A stretch of DNA of 64,000 nt from Phellopilus nigrolimitatus (GCA_021029095.1 JAJOHG010000011.1:310001-374000), one strand, 5' to 3'. Numbered from the stretch's first letter, positions 10,622 through 22,312 are shown. Program-made: numbers and translations. The notes: generated by a model not told the origin, from the sequence alone.

Positions 10622-12958
10622 TCAGTCTTGATCAATCAACATTTTATGCTTTGCGCTGCGAGGGACGATCCTACACTTGAAGGGTTTCGGTTTACTAAAA
10701 AAACACCAACTGTAAGCATGTGCATTTTTAGTCCCTTCCGAAAAACGACAGCTCACCTTGTGAATCCGAATGAGTATTCTGCAGGTGGCATAGTCTCTTT
10801 CCCGGTGCCAGGATCAATAGGAGGCAAGATATCAAACACCGCAAGGATGTTGGCTATCGCCAGCCAGATGCTCGCGTCCACAAAGAACCTTCCGGGGCAA
10901 ATTCTGAGAAGCTCATAGCATTTTATGTAAGTAGAGAAACGCGGGAGCGTGGGGACGGCGAGGAACTTGCCTGCGTCCAAACCCAAATGCCAAAGAGCTC
11001 GGGTCATCTGCATCAAGTCCGTTCAATGAGCGCGTACTAAAATCAGCACCCCCAGCAAGAATTTGAGCTTCGACTTTCTTCAGATGTCTCTCGGGCGAGA
11101 ACATCTCATGATTAGGAAAGTAACGTTCATCTTTCATCATTTGCCTGAAATTTTACAGGCCGCAAATTTGACGTTTCCGGGTCTGAATATTAGGTTTCGT
11201 AGCTCACCATACGTTTGGAACAATCATCGACCCAGCCGGGATGAGCTTGTCCCGGTAAATATCTTCTTTCATTGATTGATGCGGTACCGCTATCATATAG
11301 GGTCAATGGTAGTTGCCAGCCTATTCAGCCAATGACTTACAGAGAGGAAGTGGGGGATTGATCCTGATGATTAAATATTCATTTTCTGGTTTGCAATATT
11401 GCAAAATAAAATTCATACCTGAAGACCTTCTTTAAAATACAATCAATGTAGGGCAGGCTAGCTTCGATCCTCAATCGTAGGCAGGCGTTCAGTCTCCAAT
11501 CGACTTTGTCGATATCCTCCTGCGCTCGCTTAAGAACGTTTGGATTGCGAGCCATCATGAGAATAAACGACATGAGCGTGACTTCTGTCTTTTTGTTTCG
11601 AAAGAAAAGGCGTAAGGTGCGTTTATTTTGTCGAATGTCAGCAAACCATCCTTATCAGAAGAAAAAAAAAAACTGACCGTGTCAACGCCAGCTAAAAGCG
11701 ACGAAAATATGAGATCGTTCCTTTCAGATGTACAAAGGACCGCCGTACCCGCATACATGACTGCCCCGACTATGTTTAATATTAAGCTCGTGGTCTTCGT
11801 CGATAACTTTCGAATTCTCATAATCTTCAAGCAAATTGTTGACTAAAGACGCTTGGGCTGTTCCGGAAGCCTATCAAATAAGTTAGAAATAAGTCATGCT
11901 TTATACGCGAGACACATGCCTACCCTTTCTTCCTTCACTTTGTTGAACGGGACTTCCGTCATCATGTAGGACAGCTTTCGCGTAATCAATGCTTCTCTTT
12001 TGAAGCCGGCTCCAGGAAACCAGGTCGGTATATGACGCACTACAAAAAAGATTGGTTTCCGTATAAAATTGAAGGTCGACGCGCTCACGGATGGGGAAGA
12101 TATCCACAGGAGTCATCCCTGGGATACCAGCGGCTATCGCTCGGGTTGTAGTATCTATTGCAAGATTGACGAACTTATCATCGCCAGATACGATATCGTG
12201 TACCGTATGTCAATTTCACCAGGCCGGCTGAGCTCATTCTCGAAAGGCGTAAGATGACAGCCACGATTAAAACATTTCTGCAACTAACTGGTTTATATGA
12301 TTCCGAAACTCCTCTGGGAAGTTCAAAAGGTTCTTGAGCAGAATCCTGACTTGTTCTGCTTGGAGAGGGCGAAGAGAAACCACTGCATGTGAGCTAAGAT
12401 ATTGCTGCGTGAATCGACGTTGAGTTCTGAATCGATCGCCATAAGGGAGAAATGTCAACTGGTATCCCCAGTTAATCCTGCAACGTAAGTTCCAACGAAA
12501 CTGCTTATGAGAAGCTTTAAAGTAGACACACATATCTCCGTGGAGGATCGAAACCGGTCTGTCGGAGTAATTGGCACTTCTCTTATCCATGAGATCCCTA
12601 GCTGCCTCGACGGTGTTGAGAATGATGATAGGACGGCCGACAATGTTCGTGTAAATAACATCCCCTGGTAATGATGCGATTAGTTTGAGGCATGTCAAAT
12701 AAGAAGACACACACCAAACTTCTTTCCCCAGTCTGCAAACGTCAGCCATTGGAAGTCTGCAGGCATAATACGCAGGTGGCCTAGGAAGGGGTCAGCTGGG
12801 GGTCCAGGGAAGAGGTTACCACGAGAAGCTCGAGACTTCTTGCTTGAAATCCAGAACAGAGTGAGGACACATATCGCTAATGCTAGCAGGGAAAAGCCAA
12901 TATGAGAGGAAATCGCCAGCCTAACGGCAGGTATGGTGTCGAGGACTGTCAGGGTCAT
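10622..12958 (-). pseudogene. Cytochrome P450, tandem copy 3 (multiply damaged)
   Basis: Full-length P450-like gene with anchor, hinge (NLFPGPPADPFLGHL), C-helix YGDRFRTQRR, AGVDT, SPERH and haem loop including the GC-donor intron (starts 10,970). Three defects differ from the sister copies. One extra base near 12,200 (GGTACACG against GGTCACG) shifts the frame in the exon starting MSSAGLVK. Three single-base insertions around 11,475-11,515 scramble the RLPTMEDR stretch and restore frame only at SLPYIDC. The invariant Glu of ExxR has become Lys (KVFR instead of EVFR). The Glu-Arg pair is needed for the P450 fold and haem incorporation, so a functional enzyme is very unlikely. Confidence 0.8.
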
Positions 12959-13007
12959 GCTGTCTCGTGAAAGTTCCCTGTACCAGATTTTGCTCCCAAT
13001 CCTGCGT

Positions 13008-13013
13008 CTTATA
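13008..13013 (-). promoter_or_regulatory. TATA box of P450 copy 3
   Basis: TATAAG on the minus strand, 50-55 bp upstream of the start codon, at the array's conserved position. Confidence 0.5.
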
Positions 13014-13867
13014 AGACATAGGAATTTACAAATGGGGTTTGGATGGAAGAGAGAGTGATCGGATGCCGTTTAAAATTAGCAGGACGTATTAGAACCCTCG
13101 TTAGCTTTAAAAGCATTCGCGGCCTCAAATAGAGCATTGCCAAATGTAGGAAACATGTAGTGAGGTATCCAAAAGACAAACCTGGGAAGTGGTGTAGACG
13201 CTTGAGGGATCTACCGAAAACAATTCGGGGATTGAATTGAAGAATGAGAGGTACTGATCAAATATGTTCAGTTCGACATCATTGCTTTTCCAGGCGACAG
13301 CTACCATGACAGATGCACGCCAAGACACTTCTAGATGCTGATTTGTACCACAAACCACCCGCAAAGCGGCCGGTGGACGCGGACGTTGTGCCAGCTTTTG
13401 TTCTGTTTCGTTTGGCATGGTCAGGACGGCCGAACTCATCGCAATCAATATGCAATCTGGAGGAAATATTTCAATGCGATGCGCACGCAATGGAGGGTTA
13501 GTTTGCACGTACCTTTTTTTAAACAGAAATCCTGACCCGCTTCCAGTATCAGAGTTCGAAAAATTGTGATAGCCAGGTCATTCTGTTTATGAAGCGTGGG
13601 ATGTCTGTCCTAATTTCGGTAATGCAGAACCCGGAACCTCCATGCACTACCAAGTTTTTGAAAAACAGTTACAGCAGAACAGCTGTTCAACTGTTTTAAG
13701 GAAACTCGTAGATCTTGACTTATGAGGATACGTCGAAGACGAACATGCGGCGGCGCTGAGGACAGATCAAAGCTTGTTGCAATTTTCAACTTCATTGAAC
13801 GATAAAACCCTTCGGAACCATCGCAAATCCGATGTCACTGGAAGTTGACTGTCCCTCGAGGCTCGCA

Positions 13868-14085
13868 CCATGATAACGTAGACGAAGGCGGAATTACTCT
13901 ACCGAAAACTTCAAGGAAAGACATCAAGTTAGCATATTTTAAAATAAGAATTCTGACTATAAACGTACCATCAAGGCACTGGTGGTTTACAAGAGGTTGG
14001 CAGCATACATGTACAATCAAAGGAGGAGATCAATAAAATGACAGAATAACGAAGAAGGAAATACGCTTTGGCACGTCCAAAACCT
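13868..14085 (+). pseudogene. Dioxygenase (TauD-like) relic
   Basis: Matches the end of exon 3, intron 3 and the start of exon 4 of the intact dioxygenase: a peptide-like run ending PKTSR, an intron carrying CATCAAGGCACTGGTGG, then GAAATACGCTTTGGCACG, which encodes GNTLWH. Sequence similarity stops directly after the first iron-ligand histidine codon. The upstream exons are missing. It lies divergent to P450 copy 3 and about 40 bp left of the pogo-like transposon. Confidence 0.8.
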
Positions 14086-14126
14086 AGAAAATGGAGTCAC
14101 GTGACTGGACGTGGACTGTTTCAGTA

Positions 14127-14153
14127 CAGTGTACTACGCCTCCTTTAGACACC
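14127..14153 (+). repeat. Left terminal inverted repeat of pogo-like element
   Basis: 27 bp, an exact reverse complement of 24,464-24,490, with the outermost CAGT typical of pogo/Fot1 elements. Confidence 0.9.
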
Positions 14154-14392
14154 CAGTCGTAATTTGCTTTTTTTTGCCGCACATGGTTATTTTTTCTTGA
14201 ATACAAATTATACAATTAATGGTAGGTAAACTAAGAGTACTCTGTGAAATTATCTAAGGATTTTATGGAGAGGATAAAATAAAACAAATGATTCACGAAA
14301 ACAAGGCTTTTCGTCACAAACACCCGTCCTTTAGACACCTGTGACACCATCACAAACGCGCCACTTAGTTTGTATCGTCGTCGATCTCACTA

Positions 14393-15087
14393 GGGACGTT
14401 CAACATAGGAATGGAACGTCGTTCCGTTCCTGTCGGCTACCCAGAAAGGAAGGGATTATTCAGTGGCGTTACATCTCGCTTGCCATTCCAAAATTGCCCT
14501 CAACCACTTTACTCCAGCTTTTGAAAATTAAGGACATTACTCCGAGATGTAGTATATACACATATAATGAGTTTCTGAGTTTGAAAAAAAAAAAGTATAG
14601 CATTGCCGAATCTAATAGTGGTGGTTGAACCTTCTTAAGCAAACTGGTGCCATTTCCTGGCTCTCCAATGCATGGACATGCTGAATGTAATATGTGCAGT
14701 ACTTTATAGACATAGAAGCTAAGTATTAAAGAAGTAATAATTATGAATATGGCAAGTATTCTTTAAAGAAAATGTTATGTTATGTGCAAAGGGAGAAAAT
14801 ATGTTTGCAAAAGGTGTCAGTTTACAAACTGATGTACATCTAGGAGCATCTGGAACACTCGGTAAAGTCAAAAGCCTCTTAATATATGATATATGCTGAG
14901 ATATCTTTGCCAAGTTATAGTGAGTTTGGATGGCAAAGAGTGCTGAGAAGACGCATATATGCACCATTGTCGCCGCCGCAGCGGGTGTGTGACCATCTGT
15001 GACTCAGGGACATAAGCTGAATAATCTTTACCTTTCTGGGTAGCCGGCAGGAACGGAACGACGTTCCATTCCTATGTTGAACATCCC
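14393..15087. mobile_element. MITE, Tc1/mariner-type, inside transposase 3' end
   Basis: About 71-bp inverted ends (GGGAYGTTCAACATAGGAAT inward) with roughly five mismatches, flanked by TA at 14,391-14,392 and 15,088-15,089. The ends themselves contain a palindrome around GGAACGTCGTTCC. The interior is AT-rich with no plausible gene, so it is non-autonomous. Removing it with one TA restores the transposase C-terminus, which then ends at a natural TAA, supporting the boundaries. Confidence 0.85.
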
Positions 15088-15894
15088 TACTGCCCTCGCC
15101 GTCGGTCTCGCTGCCCTCGCCATCCAATTGACCTCTGTCAGCCATGCTCGGTGTCGCTATCACCTCAAACTCTTTGAGATGAGGCTTTTTTGTTCGTTTT
15201 GGTCTCGTTTCCCAGTCTTTCTTCGGCAACCCCTTGGCTTCCCACTGCGCACAATCAGTCTCCCATCGTCGGACATCTGCTGCATGATCTGTCTTGATCT
15301 CCTCCCATCGCTCTGCCTGTGTCTCCTTCGCGGTCTGCTTTCTCTTCCTGTCCTTTGCCCGCTGTGCTGTTTCATCTCCTTCTCGAGTCTTGGCTGCTTC
15401 TCTATCCGAGATGAACTGGACAACTTCATCAGAGGTGAATACCTTTCCATGCCCGTCCTCAAACATTTTTGTCTTATCCGTGGACTTCTTCTTCTCCTTT
15501 TCATGCAGTGCAGTCTTCAACTTTGAGGCATATAAGTCCTGGACAACAAGCTGTGCGTTCGCTCCTTCATTGATTCCGTGAATAGCCTGGATGTGATTGC
15601 GTGCAAGTTCAAGGTTTGCGGTGAGTGATTGTACCCTTCCTTCAAGCTCTCCCCGTGACAGAAAAGTAGCAGACTTGACATGTGTCCCGACAAGGGACCA
15701 ATCCGGCTCTGGAAGAACTGGTGGCTGTTCAAGAACAGGTGCCGCGATGGTGTCTGATGATGAGCACTTTGCACGCGAGACTAAGAAACTGCCAGAAGAT
15801 GACATCGCCATTGTGCTTGTCATCAAACGCATGCGTTTTGAAGGAGTATATAGCTCAGGGTCGATGTTTGCATCACCTGCACGCTTATGAGCAC

Positions 15895-16292
15895 TGTTAG
15901 AGCACACCACAAACCAAAAGGCTGAGGCGCAAACTCCAAAGCACAAGACGACAAGAGAGAAAGAATGCTGAGCTGACTTAGTAGGGATCACACTTTATGG
16001 TGGATATTCTAAGAGAACTCGATTGAGTCTCCCAGTCATGTATTGCCTCCTTATATACCTAAGTCTAGTGCGCACAGACCAAGCAGTACACTACCTAATA
16101 TAGTTACACTAGTGGAGCGAGTGGAGCTAATGATGTCATAAGTGATGTCATCGTCAATGATGTCACTATGATGTCATGGTCTAGACTACGATGTCATAAT
16201 GACGTCAGTGTAGAATGTTCTAGGCAGTCACGTGACTGAGAGGTCGCAAGTTCAAGACAAGGTAAAGGTAAAATAAAATACGTGTCATAACA
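15895..16292 (-). repeat. 3' LTR of gypsy element
   Basis: 398-bp direct repeat of 22,000-22,397. It contains the same CRE-like array (16,131-16,207) and an E-box palindrome GTCACGTGAC. Confidence 0.95.
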
Positions 16293-16306
16293 TCACCCCC
16301 TCTTTA
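16293..16306 (-). other. Polypurine tract (plus-strand primer)
   Basis: In sense orientation AAAGAGGGGGTGA abuts the 3' LTR, the expected place for the second-strand primer. It overlaps the pol stop codon (16,304-16,306). Confidence 0.8.
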
Positions 16307-19300
16307 AGGATCGACTTCCAGACGATTAACAAAATCAGATGGGGTAGCGGTGAAGTTTTCATAGGGTCGGAATTTCAAGGCTTGGAAGTCAATTATGCTG
16401 ATGGCTCGGGGTGCAGCTGGGTGCTTTTTGTAGAAGTCGTTTATCAAACCCCTCGAACGCTTGCAATTTTCCTGTGGTTCCCAAGTATTGTTCTCATCTG
16501 TGTAGCCTTTCCACTTGACTAGAAACTCCAACTTTCCACGCCTCTGTCTTGCGTCCAAAATTTCTTCCACCTCATAGTCCTTCTCTTCTCCAACCTCAAT
16601 CGCTGGTGGTGGCAGAGCCCTTTGTCCAGGGATGCTTGCGGCGGTGTGTAGACGTATGCGCGAAACATTGACAACTGGATGAATCTTTATGGTGGATGGG
16701 AGTCGCAATTGCACAGCATTAGGGGAGATGATACGCGTGATAGGGTATGGGCCAATCCTCTTTTCTGCAAGTTTCCGCGAGGGTCGATTTATTTTAAGAT
16801 TTGTTGTGTCCAGCCAAACCTTGTCCCCTACTTTGTATTTTGGAGCTTCTCCTCGCCTCTGGTCCGCATACTTCTGCATCTCACCTTTTGCTTTTTCTAA
16901 GGCAGACTTCGCTTCCTCATGTATCCCCTTCATCCGATTCGCAAAATCCTCTGCCGCCTCCACCTTTGAATCCCTTCGCACCTCAAAACCCATCCGTGGA
17001 TTTCGTCCATATACAGAATAGAATGGAGAAACCTTTGTGGCTGTTTGTACTTTATTATTGTACGCAAATTCCGCCATAGCAGTCCAGGATGGCCAGTTTT
17101 CTTGGCGATGATCAATAAACATCCTTAAATACTGCTCGATTTCTTGATTCATTCGTTCTGTTTGTCCGTCTGTTTGTGGGTGATATGCTGTAGACAGTTT
17201 TGTTTTGATCCCCAAAATGCCATTTAGCTCTTTCATGAATGCAGACGCAAATTGTGGACCTCGATCTGAAATCACCGTCAATGGTAAGCCATGGATTTTC
17301 CACACATGGTCTCGGTACAACGCAGCTAAGCCTAGAGCCGATGTCTCCTCTCTTGTGTTGATCACGTGGATTTGTTTTGAAAAGCGATCGCAAACTACTA
17401 AGAGCGCATTAAAGCCCTGTGCTTCTGGTAATCCGGTCACAAAATCCACTGATATGTCCTCCCAAGGTGCAGTAGGAGTTTGATTAGGCATCAATTTTCC
17501 GGCAGGTTTTTCTGGAAATATTTTGTAGCGTGCGCATGTGTCACAGCCTTTGACATAAGTTTGAACAAACTTAGTCATTCCTGGCCACCAATAGTTTTGC
17601 GCAATTAATTCCAATGTCTTCCAGTTTCCTGGGTGTCCTGCCACTGTTGAGTCATGATGTAGTTTGACAATTTCTCTCCTAATCTGACCATCTTTGGGGA
17701 CATACACCTTTCCTCGATAGAGAATCAGGCCCTGTTCTTCCTCCCATTCCTCGCCTCTCAACCGCCTCGTTCCCGACTTTCGCAGTTCATCCGCCGCTTT
17801 CACCACTGCTTCATCCCAATCCTTAGCCCCTCTGATCTGCGTCAATAATTCTTTTTCTGCCCCTTCTAACAGCACATGACCTTGCTGAGTCGCTTTAATT
17901 CTGAAAAATTCTGGTTTCAACAGGACTACGTCTTTGTTGTCATTCTCCACCCCCTCTTTAAGGTCCACTCGTCTCGAGAGGGCATCAGTTTTACGCATTG
18001 TTGCACCAGGTTTATGAATGATTTCAAAATCAAATCGAGAAAGGAATAAGGACCAGCGCGCTTGTCGACGGTTAAGTTTTTTGGCTTTCATGAAATACTC
18101 CAGGTTTTTATGATCGGTCCAGATTTCAAATTTATGGGTGGAGCCTTCTAGGTGATGACGCCATGCTTCTAGCGCTCGCATGATTCCCAATAATTCTTTG
18201 TCATGCACGTCATAATTTCTCTCGACATCATTCAAGGATTTAGACAAGTATGCACAAGGCCTCCATAGACCGTCATCGCATTTCATCGAAAGTACGGCTC
18301 CTGTGGCAAAGTCCAATGCGTCTGATTCAACTCGCATTTCTTTCCTTGAATCTGGAATAACTACAACTGGTCTAGCGCAGAATCGTGCTTTTAGTTCGTC
18401 AAATGCCTGTTGTTCCTTCTCTCCCCACTTCCAAGTCTTGTCTTTCTTTTTCAAGTCATTTAAGGGTCTGGTGATCTTTGCAAAATCTTTTATGAAGCGA
18501 CGATAGAAGTTTGCAAAACCCAAAAATGACTCGACGTCTTTGACTTTCTTTGGAGCAGGCCAATTCTTCACTCCCTCCACTTTGTCCTCCATCATACTAA
18601 CTTCACCATTCCGAATTATCATTCCCAAAAACTCCACCTCTTCTACGCCAAAGACACATTTTTCAGGTTTTAGGAATAGATCGTTTTCGCGAAGCCTTTT
18701 CAGGATCTCTTTTACGATGCGATCATTTTCTTCCATAGTTTCAGTAAAAACCAAAATATCATCAATGTAGATCACAACGACTCCTTCAATCATTAGGTCA
18801 TTGAATATGTCGTTCATCATGTTTTGAAAGGTGCTTGGTGCATTACACAATCCAAAGGTCATGACTAATGGTTCATACGCCCCCCTACTTGTCGCAAAGG
18901 CCGCCTTCCACTCGTCACCCTCCTTAATTCGAACATTGTGATATCCCCAGCGCAAATCCATTTTTGAGAAATACTTAGCGCCTTTGAGTTTATCAATGAT
19001 GTCCGATATCAAAGGAAGTGGGTACGCATTTTTGACAGTACCGGAGTTTAGATACCGATGGTCTGTAATCATCCGACGCTTTCCATCTTTTTTGTTGATA
19101 AAGAAGATGGGTGACGTCATTGGCGACTTTGATGGCCGAATATATCCTTTTGCCTCCTGTTCCTGAATGAAGCGTCCAACTTCGTCATCCTCATCCTGAG
19201 ACAATGGATAAACTTTTGACTTTTTAGGTACGAAGTCAGGTTTTAGGCTTATTTCATGATCCCATGGTTTTTTTGTTGGGAGCCGTTCCGACGTTTTCTG

Positions 19301-20155
19301 ATCAAATACGTCCAGGAATTCATGAAACCTTTCTGGCACCTTGCTTTTCCAGTTTGGCGGTTCTGCCACCTTCCAATTGAGGGGCTCAGGAGTAGGTCCA
19401 TCTTTCTCGTCAATGTAGCGTAACCAGAACATTTCCTCCACAATCCTCCTATCCAATTCATCCTCCTCATCATCATCCTCATCGGCTATCAACCCCGGCA
19501 TAGGTTTTATCGTTCGTATCCTAGCCTCCTCCTCTCTCTTTTCTCGCTTCTGCAGTGACTGGCATGTTTTTGGGCATCGAGTCAGCTTTACTTCGCCTGA
19601 GCTCCAATCGATTTCTGGATTATGTCTTTTTAACCATGGGTGCCCTAAGATGACAGTGGTTTTACCCAGGTTACAGATTTCGAAAGTTGCCTTTTCTCGA
19701 TGTTCCCCATACTGCACAATCAAGTCTACTTCCTCATCTATTGACCCTCCTTGGTTCTTTGTCCCATCTACATTGTAGACTGGTATGCTTCGCGCAAGCT
19801 TACGTGTCTTTAGACGGTTTGATTTTACAAATTCGGTGTCAATGAAGAGGCCAGTAGCACCACTATCCAGTAGCGCTTCTACATCCAGTCTTTCGTTGGT
19901 GTCGCTAGTCTGTAATGTGATTCGCATTGTGACATGTCGACTGTTGACCGATCGAATGAATTTCTTCTCTCCTTTTCCTTCCTTTTCCGATGATGAATTG
20001 GGACAAGAACATGTATTCGAATGGGGAATTAAGCACGCCCTTTTGGCGCCGAGCTCTGAACCAGTCAGAGACCCCCCTGAACCTTTACAGTCTAATATTA
20101 CATCATCATTCAAAGAAGAAAATCGATTCTGAGTCACAAGCGGGAGATTGTTCAC
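16304..20155 (-). CDS. pol: Pol polyprotein of gypsy chromovirus
   Basis: About 1,283 codons. Aspartic protease active site DSGA at residues 97-100; reverse transcriptase catalytic YIDD at 463-466; RNase H around 605-730 ([12 protein letters not shown]); integrase zinc finger HH...H...CxxC at 833-874; integrase DDE at D904, D964 and E1000 (TDGQTE); a GPY motif at 1134-1137; chromodomain at about 1194-1245 (YEVEEILD...FLVKWKGY...NTWEP). The frame overlaps the end of gag in the -1 phase and its first codon shown here is GTG, not ATG, so translation is probably by frameshifting from gag (see 20,170-20,176). The chromodomain is expected to steer integration to chromatin with particular histone marks. 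No internal stop was seen. Confidence 0.93.
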   Translation of the reverse strand: MNNLPLVTQNRFSSLNDDVILDCKGSGGSLTGSELGAKRACLIPHSNTCSCPNSSSEKEGKGEKKFIRSVNSRHVTMRITLQTSDTNERLDVEALLDSGATGLFIDTEFVKSNRLKTRKLARSIPVYNVDGTKNQGGSIDEEVDLIVQYGEHREKATFEICNLGKTTVILGHPWLKRHNPEIDWSSGEVKLTRCPKTCQSLQKREKREEEARIRTIKPMPGLIADEDDDEEDELDRRIVEEMFWLRYIDEKDGPTPEPLNWKVAEPPNWKSKVPERFHEFLDVFDQKTSERLPTKKPWDHEISLKPDFVPKKSKVYPLSQDEDDEVGRFIQEQEAKGYIRPSKSPMTSPIFFINKKDGKRRMITDHRYLNSGTVKNAYPLPLISDIIDKLKGAKYFSKMDLRWGYHNVRIKEGDEWKAAFATSRGAYEPLVMTFGLCNAPSTFQNMMNDIFNDLMIEGVVVIYIDDILVFTETMEENDRIVKEILKRLRENDLFLKPEKCVFGVEEVEFLGMIIRNGEVSMMEDKVEGVKNWPAPKKVKDVESFLGFANFYRRFIKDFAKITRPLNDLKKKDKTWKWGEKEQQAFDELKARFCARPVVVIPDSRKEMRVESDALDFATGAVLSMKCDDGLWRPCAYLSKSLNDVERNYDVHDKELLGIMRALEAWRHHLEGSTHKFEIWTDHKNLEYFMKAKKLNRRQARWSLFLSRFDFEIIHKPGATMRKTDALSRRVDLKEGVENDNKDVVLLKPEFFRIKATQQGHVLLEGAEKELLTQIRGAKDWDEAVVKAADELRKSGTRRLRGEEWEEEQGLILYRGKVYVPKDGQIRREIVKLHHDSTVAGHPGNWKTLELIAQNYWWPGMTKFVQTYVKGCDTCARYKIFPEKPAGKLMPNQTPTAPWEDISVDFVTGLPEAQGFNALLVVCDRFSKQIHVINTREETSALGLAALYRDHVWKIHGLPLTVISDRGPQFASAFMKELNGILGIKTKLSTAYHPQTDGQTERMNQEIEQYLRMFIDHRQENWPSWTAMAEFAYNNKVQTATKVSPFYSVYGRNPRMGFEVRRDSKVEAAEDFANRMKGIHEEAKSALEKAKGEMQKYADQRRGEAPKYKVGDKVWLDTTNLKINRPSRKLAEKRIGPYPITRIISPNAVQLRLPSTIKIHPVVNVSRIRLHTAASIPGQRALPPPAIEVGEEKDYEVEEILDARQRRGKLEFLVKWKGYTDENNTWEPQENCKRSRGLINDFYKKHPAAPRAISIIDFQALKFRPYENFTATPSDFVNRLEVDP

Positions 20156-21363
20156 TTGGACTCGGTTTGAAAACCCTGCTCCTTAGCCTTCGCTTCCAGA
20201 GCATCCTTGTCCTTCTGCGCAGCAGCTTCCTGCTCGAAATAGTCGCGCATCTGGTCGTACGTCATCGCCCTGACATCGAGGCCCACTTTACAATCCCTCA
20301 CATAATGTCCAAGACGACCGCATTTGAAACACTTCACCGGCGGCCTACGGCCTGTCCGGTCCACATCCATCGCATTAGGGTCCCTAGGTGCTCCCGTGGT
20401 CGACGTCCCTGACGCACCCGGCTGAGCCCTTCCTTGTCCATAACTTTGTTGTACCGGCACCTGTGGTTGTTGGTACGTCCTTGTCTGAGTCTGAGTCTGT
20501 GGCGCCTTCCCTGCATTCCCTGACTGTCCTGGAGTCACTCGCTTTTGCTCCACCGCACTGCGACGATAGGCTTCGCTTTCTCGCCACTGTCGATCAAGTC
20601 GCTGGGCCCACTCGTACCATCCATCAATGAACGCTCCTGACCCTGGTGGGTGCTCGAATCGCTGGAGGGTGGTAGGCATTGCCGGTAATGCGTACAGACG
20701 CGTAAGTAGTTGACCATTAATTTTCTTTTTGAACGCTTCAATTAATGCAGCGTCATTATAACCAGTTCGCGCAGCAAGGTCTTGAAACTTTACTATGAAC
20801 GCATCTGCCGACTCTGTTCCTTGGCGTATGTTTTCTAGTTTGGAGACAGCCGTGGCTCTGGGATTGGGGTCTGCAAAACGCATCTTGAAAACCTCCGCGA
20901 AACTCGGCCATGTAGGGAAGGTTTCAGGAGGGGGTGCTTGGGGTGGTGTCGCATTTACCGCCGCACTGCGGTCCCGAGCATTTGCTTCCATCCTATCCAG
21001 ATACATTTGCTTCCAATCATTCACCACCTCCCCTTGTATGTATGAAAGTGCAAACACCACCTCCTCAAATACGGTTGGGAATGATGCAGCGTGTGTCGAA
21101 ATGTAGAGTCGTGTCGCAAGCAGCCATCCTTCTGCCTCTTCCCTTTTCCCATCGTAGATTGGGGGTAGAGCAGTTTTAGGCATAGGAGGTCGTGCCGCAA
21201 CGGGAGCTGGTGCAGGTGCTGCCGCTGCTGCAGGAGGGGGAATTGCGGCGAGGTTGGCAACATTGGTGGTGAGTGCCACCAACTGTGTACCCAAGTGTAC
21301 CACCTCCTGCGATAGAATCCCAATGAGGTTCAGCAACTGCTGCTCCGTAAAGTTGCCCGCCAT
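20152..21363 (-). CDS. gag: Gag protein of gypsy chromovirus
   Basis: 403 residues with an ATG start at 21,363. The N-terminal part has a helical leader ([17 protein letters not shown]) and a Pro/Ala linker, followed by the capsid-like retrotransposon gag domain (about residues 75-270; [39 protein letters not shown]). A Gln-rich linker leads to a CX2CX4HX4C zinc knuckle at residues 345-358 ([14 protein letters not shown]), the nucleic-acid-binding motif. The protein would form the virus-like particle. Stop TGA at 20,152-20,154; pol continues in the -1 frame. Confidence 0.93.
   Translation of the reverse strand: MAGNFTEQQLLNLIGILSQEVVHLGTQLVALTTNVANLAAIPPPAAAAAPAPAPVAARPPMPKTALPPIYDGKREEAEGWLLATRLYISTHAASFPTVFEEVVFALSYIQGEVVNDWKQMYLDRMEANARDRSAAVNATPPQAPPPETFPTWPSFAEVFKMRFADPNPRATAVSKLENIRQGTESADAFIVKFQDLAARTGYNDAALIEAFKKKINGQLLTRLYALPAMPTTLQRFEHPPGSGAFIDGWYEWAQRLDRQWRESEAYRRSAVEQKRVTPGQSGNAGKAPQTQTQTRTYQQPQVPVQQSYGQGRAQPGASGTSTTGAPRDPNAMDVDRTGRRPPVKCFKCGRLGHYVRDCKVGLDVRAMTYDQMRDYFEQEAAAQKDKDALEAKAKEQGFQTESK
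20170..20176 (-). promoter_or_regulatory. -1 frameshift heptamer between gag and pol
   Basis: Sense sequence G GGT TTT, positioned so that GGT and TTT are gag codons. It fits the X XXY YYZ rule for -1 ribosomal slippage and lies seven codons before the gag stop. After slippage the frame reads [11 protein letters not shown] straight into pol with no stop. Confidence 0.65.
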
Positions 21364-21986
21364 GTCTGGAAACTAACTAGCAACGAGATATGTTTCGGTA
21401 TATAATCCTACTAACTACGGCGCCGCCAGGCACACACGCTTCAGCAATTGCACGAGAGGGCTACGACGTGGTGTTCGCCTGTCCCTTACTACTCGTGGGG
21501 TATCGTTCCCAATAGCTCGGCTTAAGCCTACGCTACCAAAAGTTCACCAAGCGCGTGGGGTGCGATTTAATAAAGCAAGGAGTAGAAGGTGAACACGCGG
21601 CGAGTCGGTAGTGGAACCTGACACTCTGATTTCCGCGTGTGTGGGAGTATGGGGTTTCCTATCAAAAAGCCGCGCGTCGATCAAGGGATCAACGGCGGTA
21701 AGGACGAGGTCGCGGGAACCGAAGGTGAGGGAGTTCTTGATAGTGTTGGCGCTGAAGGTAGAAGATGGAGAGTCGATGTGTGTGTCGGAAGTGCTGTTCA
21801 GGTCGAAGGTGGTGTCCTCGAGGTCGAAGGTCGTACCGCTCTGAGCGCACGCGTCGGGTGTGAGGTGAAATGGTGAAGTAATGAAAACAGGCCGCCGCAA
21901 CGTGTCGCGACGACAAGGCAAGAGTTTATAGAGATGAGGGCGAGGTAGAGATGAGAGAGACGTTTGGAGAATGCGCAATGAAAAGG
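21364..21986 (-). other. 5' leader of gypsy element
   Basis: About 620 bp between the primer site and the gag ATG. Overlapping short frames on both strands look like chance. It is the untranslated leader of the genomic RNA and no structured element was identified by eye. Confidence 0.6.
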
Positions 21987-21997
21987 AATCGAGTTCT
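21987..21997 (-). other. Primer-binding site, self-priming type
   Basis: Two bases inside the 5' LTR end, the sense sequence AGAACTCGATT is an exact 11-nt reverse complement of LTR sense AATCGAGTTCT (22,119-22,129), which begins about 34 nt downstream of the LTR TATA box. That is the arrangement of the self-primed yeast element Tf1, where the RNA 5' end folds back to prime reverse transcription. Confidence 0.75.
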
Positions 21998-22155
21998 ACT
22001 GTTAGAGCACACCACAAACCAAAAGGCTGAGGCGCAAACTCCAAAGCACAAGACGACAAGAGAGAAAGAATGCTGAGCTGACTTAGTAGGGATCACACTT
22101 TATGGTGGATATTCTAAGAGAACTCGATTGAGTCTCCCAGTCATGTATTGCCTCC

Positions 22156-22162
22156 TTATATA
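22156..22162 (-). promoter_or_regulatory. TATA box in 5' LTR
   Basis: Sense TATATAA, about 33 nt upstream of the segment complementary to the primer site. Confidence 0.7.
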
Positions 22163-22235
22163 CCTAAGTCTAGTGCGCACAGACCAAGCAGTACACTACC
22201 TAATATAGTTACACTAGTGGAGCGAGTGGAGCTAA

Positions 22236-22312
22236 TGATGTCATAAGTGATGTCATCGTCAATGATGTCACTATGATGTCATGGTCTAGACTACGATGTC
22301 ATAATGACGTCA
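22236..22312 (-). promoter_or_regulatory. Array of six CRE/ATF-like sites in LTR
   Basis: Four TGATGTCA, one CGATGTCA and one perfect palindrome TGACGTCA lie within 77 bp at 22,236, 22,248, 22,263, 22,274, 22,294 and 22,305, about 75-150 bp upstream of the TATA box. These match consensus sites of bZIP factors of the CREB/ATF type. The same array occurs in the 3' LTR. Confidence 0.7.

Noticed and set aside
14915..15991. 358-codon minus frame as a separate gene
   Set aside because: It is a composite: LTR sequence at its start, transposase C-terminus in the middle, MITE at its end. It is part of the split transposase.
20152..20158. pol start codon at the gag stop
   Set aside because: The triplet at the frame start is GTG, not ATG. 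With a slippery heptamer just upstream, frameshifting explains pol expression better than independent initiation.
21544..22059. Minus frame crossing from the gypsy leader into the LTR
   Set aside because: It spans the LTR boundary and primer site and has no gag-like features. Leader RNA, not a gene.
22236..22312. CRISPR-like repeat array
   Set aside because: Repeats are 8 bp with irregular spacing in a eukaryotic LTR; these are transcription factor sites.
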